From Lysinibacillus sp. JNUCC-52 (GTDB lineage: Bacteria; Bacillota; Bacilli; Bacillales_A; Planococcaceae): a stretch of DNA of 64,000 nt. Where the stretch lies: contig NZ_CP065546.1 of assembly GCF_015999545.1 (NCBI RefSeq), positions 1,426,001 through 1,490,000 of the forward strand, in the 5' to 3' direction. Positions 63,090 through 64,000 of the stretch are shown here, piece by piece. Each line of letters starts with the position of its first letter. Within the stretch, counting starts at the first letter, position 1. A program made the translations under genes and the position numbers. Under the pieces are notes generated by a model. That model ran no database searches and had not been told where the DNA came from. It saw only the letters and a list, made by a program, of their open reading frames with translations.

Positions 63090-64000
63090 TCAAATACCTC
63101 CCATTAAATATTTTTAAATATGAAAAGAACAAATTTATAACAATGCTTGTATTACGATTAGCAATTGCTCCATCAATTCAATTAGTATGTAATTCCTTGC
63201 TGGAATTTCTTCAATGGAGCACTTACACTTCCCACGAGAAAATAGAATGCACCAATACCTGTTTTAATTTCTATCAACTTCTTACTAGATAGATTAGGTA
63301 AGCCATAAGACTGAACTTTCAGAAATATCCAGTTAAAGAAAAGCGTGCAACGCCATACATTCCTCTGTTAACGATGTTCCTAGGTATGCAAATCATGTAA
63401 GTTTTTATTTAAGATCCCAACTTCACTAAACTATAGTTCCCAGTTCTCTTACAGCAGAATACATGTATACACCATCGTCACAACAAGCATAAAAAGCTGG
63501 AAAAATTCATTTTAATCTCTCTAATGTCATTTTTCACCCTCCCAATATTCATTTTTTATCTGTTACCGCTTTCAACTGAAATATACCAAATTAAAATTTA
63601 ATTGTAAATAATTTTCTTTATATTTTAAAATTTTGAAAAAAAAATCCACCAAAATTCAGCATCTTTTCATCCATTGCTTTTAAGGAAAATTGTAAGCAAT
63701 GTATGGTTTCATAGCGTTTTTAGTATGAATAATTATGTGCTTTTATTTAAGTATTTATTAAAAATGTTAATGTTGAGAATTTTCGGAATATATGTATAAT
63801 TCACTTGTGTACGCATTTCATTTGAGAAAAATATATTCCTATTTTGCAATATGTAGGTTTAAATACTTATTACTCAATATGTTTCATGCGTTAATTTTAT
63901 ATGGAGGTGGTACTATTCATTTTTGTCTTTTTACTGTAAAAACACAAAACAAATCTAGTAACTTACAGCTAAAATGTTCTAACTTTCGCTTTACAAATTT
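63090..64000. other. Long upstream region with a cre-like site
   Basis: About 910 bases without a convincing gene. A catabolite-response-like element sits at 63561-63576 (on the minus strand TTGAAAGCGGTAACAG, matching WTGnAAnCGnWnnCA). It is 470 bases upstream of the binding-protein gene, so it may belong to a longer leader or to another gene beyond the window. The rest is AT-rich with nothing recognised. Confidence 0.5.

Overview
This 64 kb window is AT-rich chromosomal DNA of an endospore-forming Bacillales bacterium. Codon use, T-box leaders, purine-rich ribosome binding sites, SigO/YvrJ-type genes and an endospore-appendage (Ena) gene all point that way; a Lysinibacillus/Solibacillus-type organism is my inference, not a proven identification. 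No rRNA, tRNA or CRISPR array was seen.

Layout. 1-7.7 kb: 5' part of proS with its T-box leader, a small YbgA-domain/BRCT pair, a lipoprotein cyclophilin, a phosphoesterase, a divergent pair of Ena/DUF3992-type spore appendage genes (one with a good SigK-type promoter) and a Fur-boxed MFS exporter. 7.7-17 kb: accessory region. It contains a split-sigma module (SigO-like protein, RsoA-like small protein, YvrJ), two uncharacterised proteins that share an N-terminal motif, and two collinear copies of one block (8.6-10.7 and 13.4-16.8 kb), one of which has lost its sigma gene while the other has a frameshifted paralogue at an 11-A tract. A 21-bp tandem repeat array ends this region. 17-44 kb: mostly ordinary housekeeping and accessory genes: DinB, ECF sigma/anti-sigma, aldolase, acetyltransferases, EamA transporters, a LysR regulator with a perfect operator, a T-box-controlled MFS efflux pump, SDR, TrhO, thioredoxin-reductase-like enzyme, LysE, MFS, general stress proteins, old yellow enzyme and a Cys-rich copper storage protein. 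Several genes here are truncated (Rrf2, a phosphotransferase-like fragment, a DUF6241 fragment).

44-55.8 kb: a second accessory region with decayed insertion sequences (IS3 and IS1182 type) and a decayed plasmid partition gene (parA). Inside it, all on the minus strand, are a BhlA/UviB-like holin, a two-region sigma-like protein with a LexA-like box upstream, and a 724-residue protein that joins peptidoglycan-binding-like repeats, a DUF1906 glycoside-hydrolase-like domain and a class 3 lipase, also with a LexA-like box upstream. This resembles the sigma + holin + effector plan of UviA/UviB and TcdR/TcdE and is the best candidate here for an undescribed system.

55.8-64 kb: a YtrA-type GntR-ABC operon with a membrane protease (CPBP), followed by a minus-strand sugar ABC uptake operon (binding protein, two permeases, Gfo/Idh/MocA oxidoreductase) with a cre-like site far upstream. 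All functions are read from sequence patterns by eye; no database search was run.
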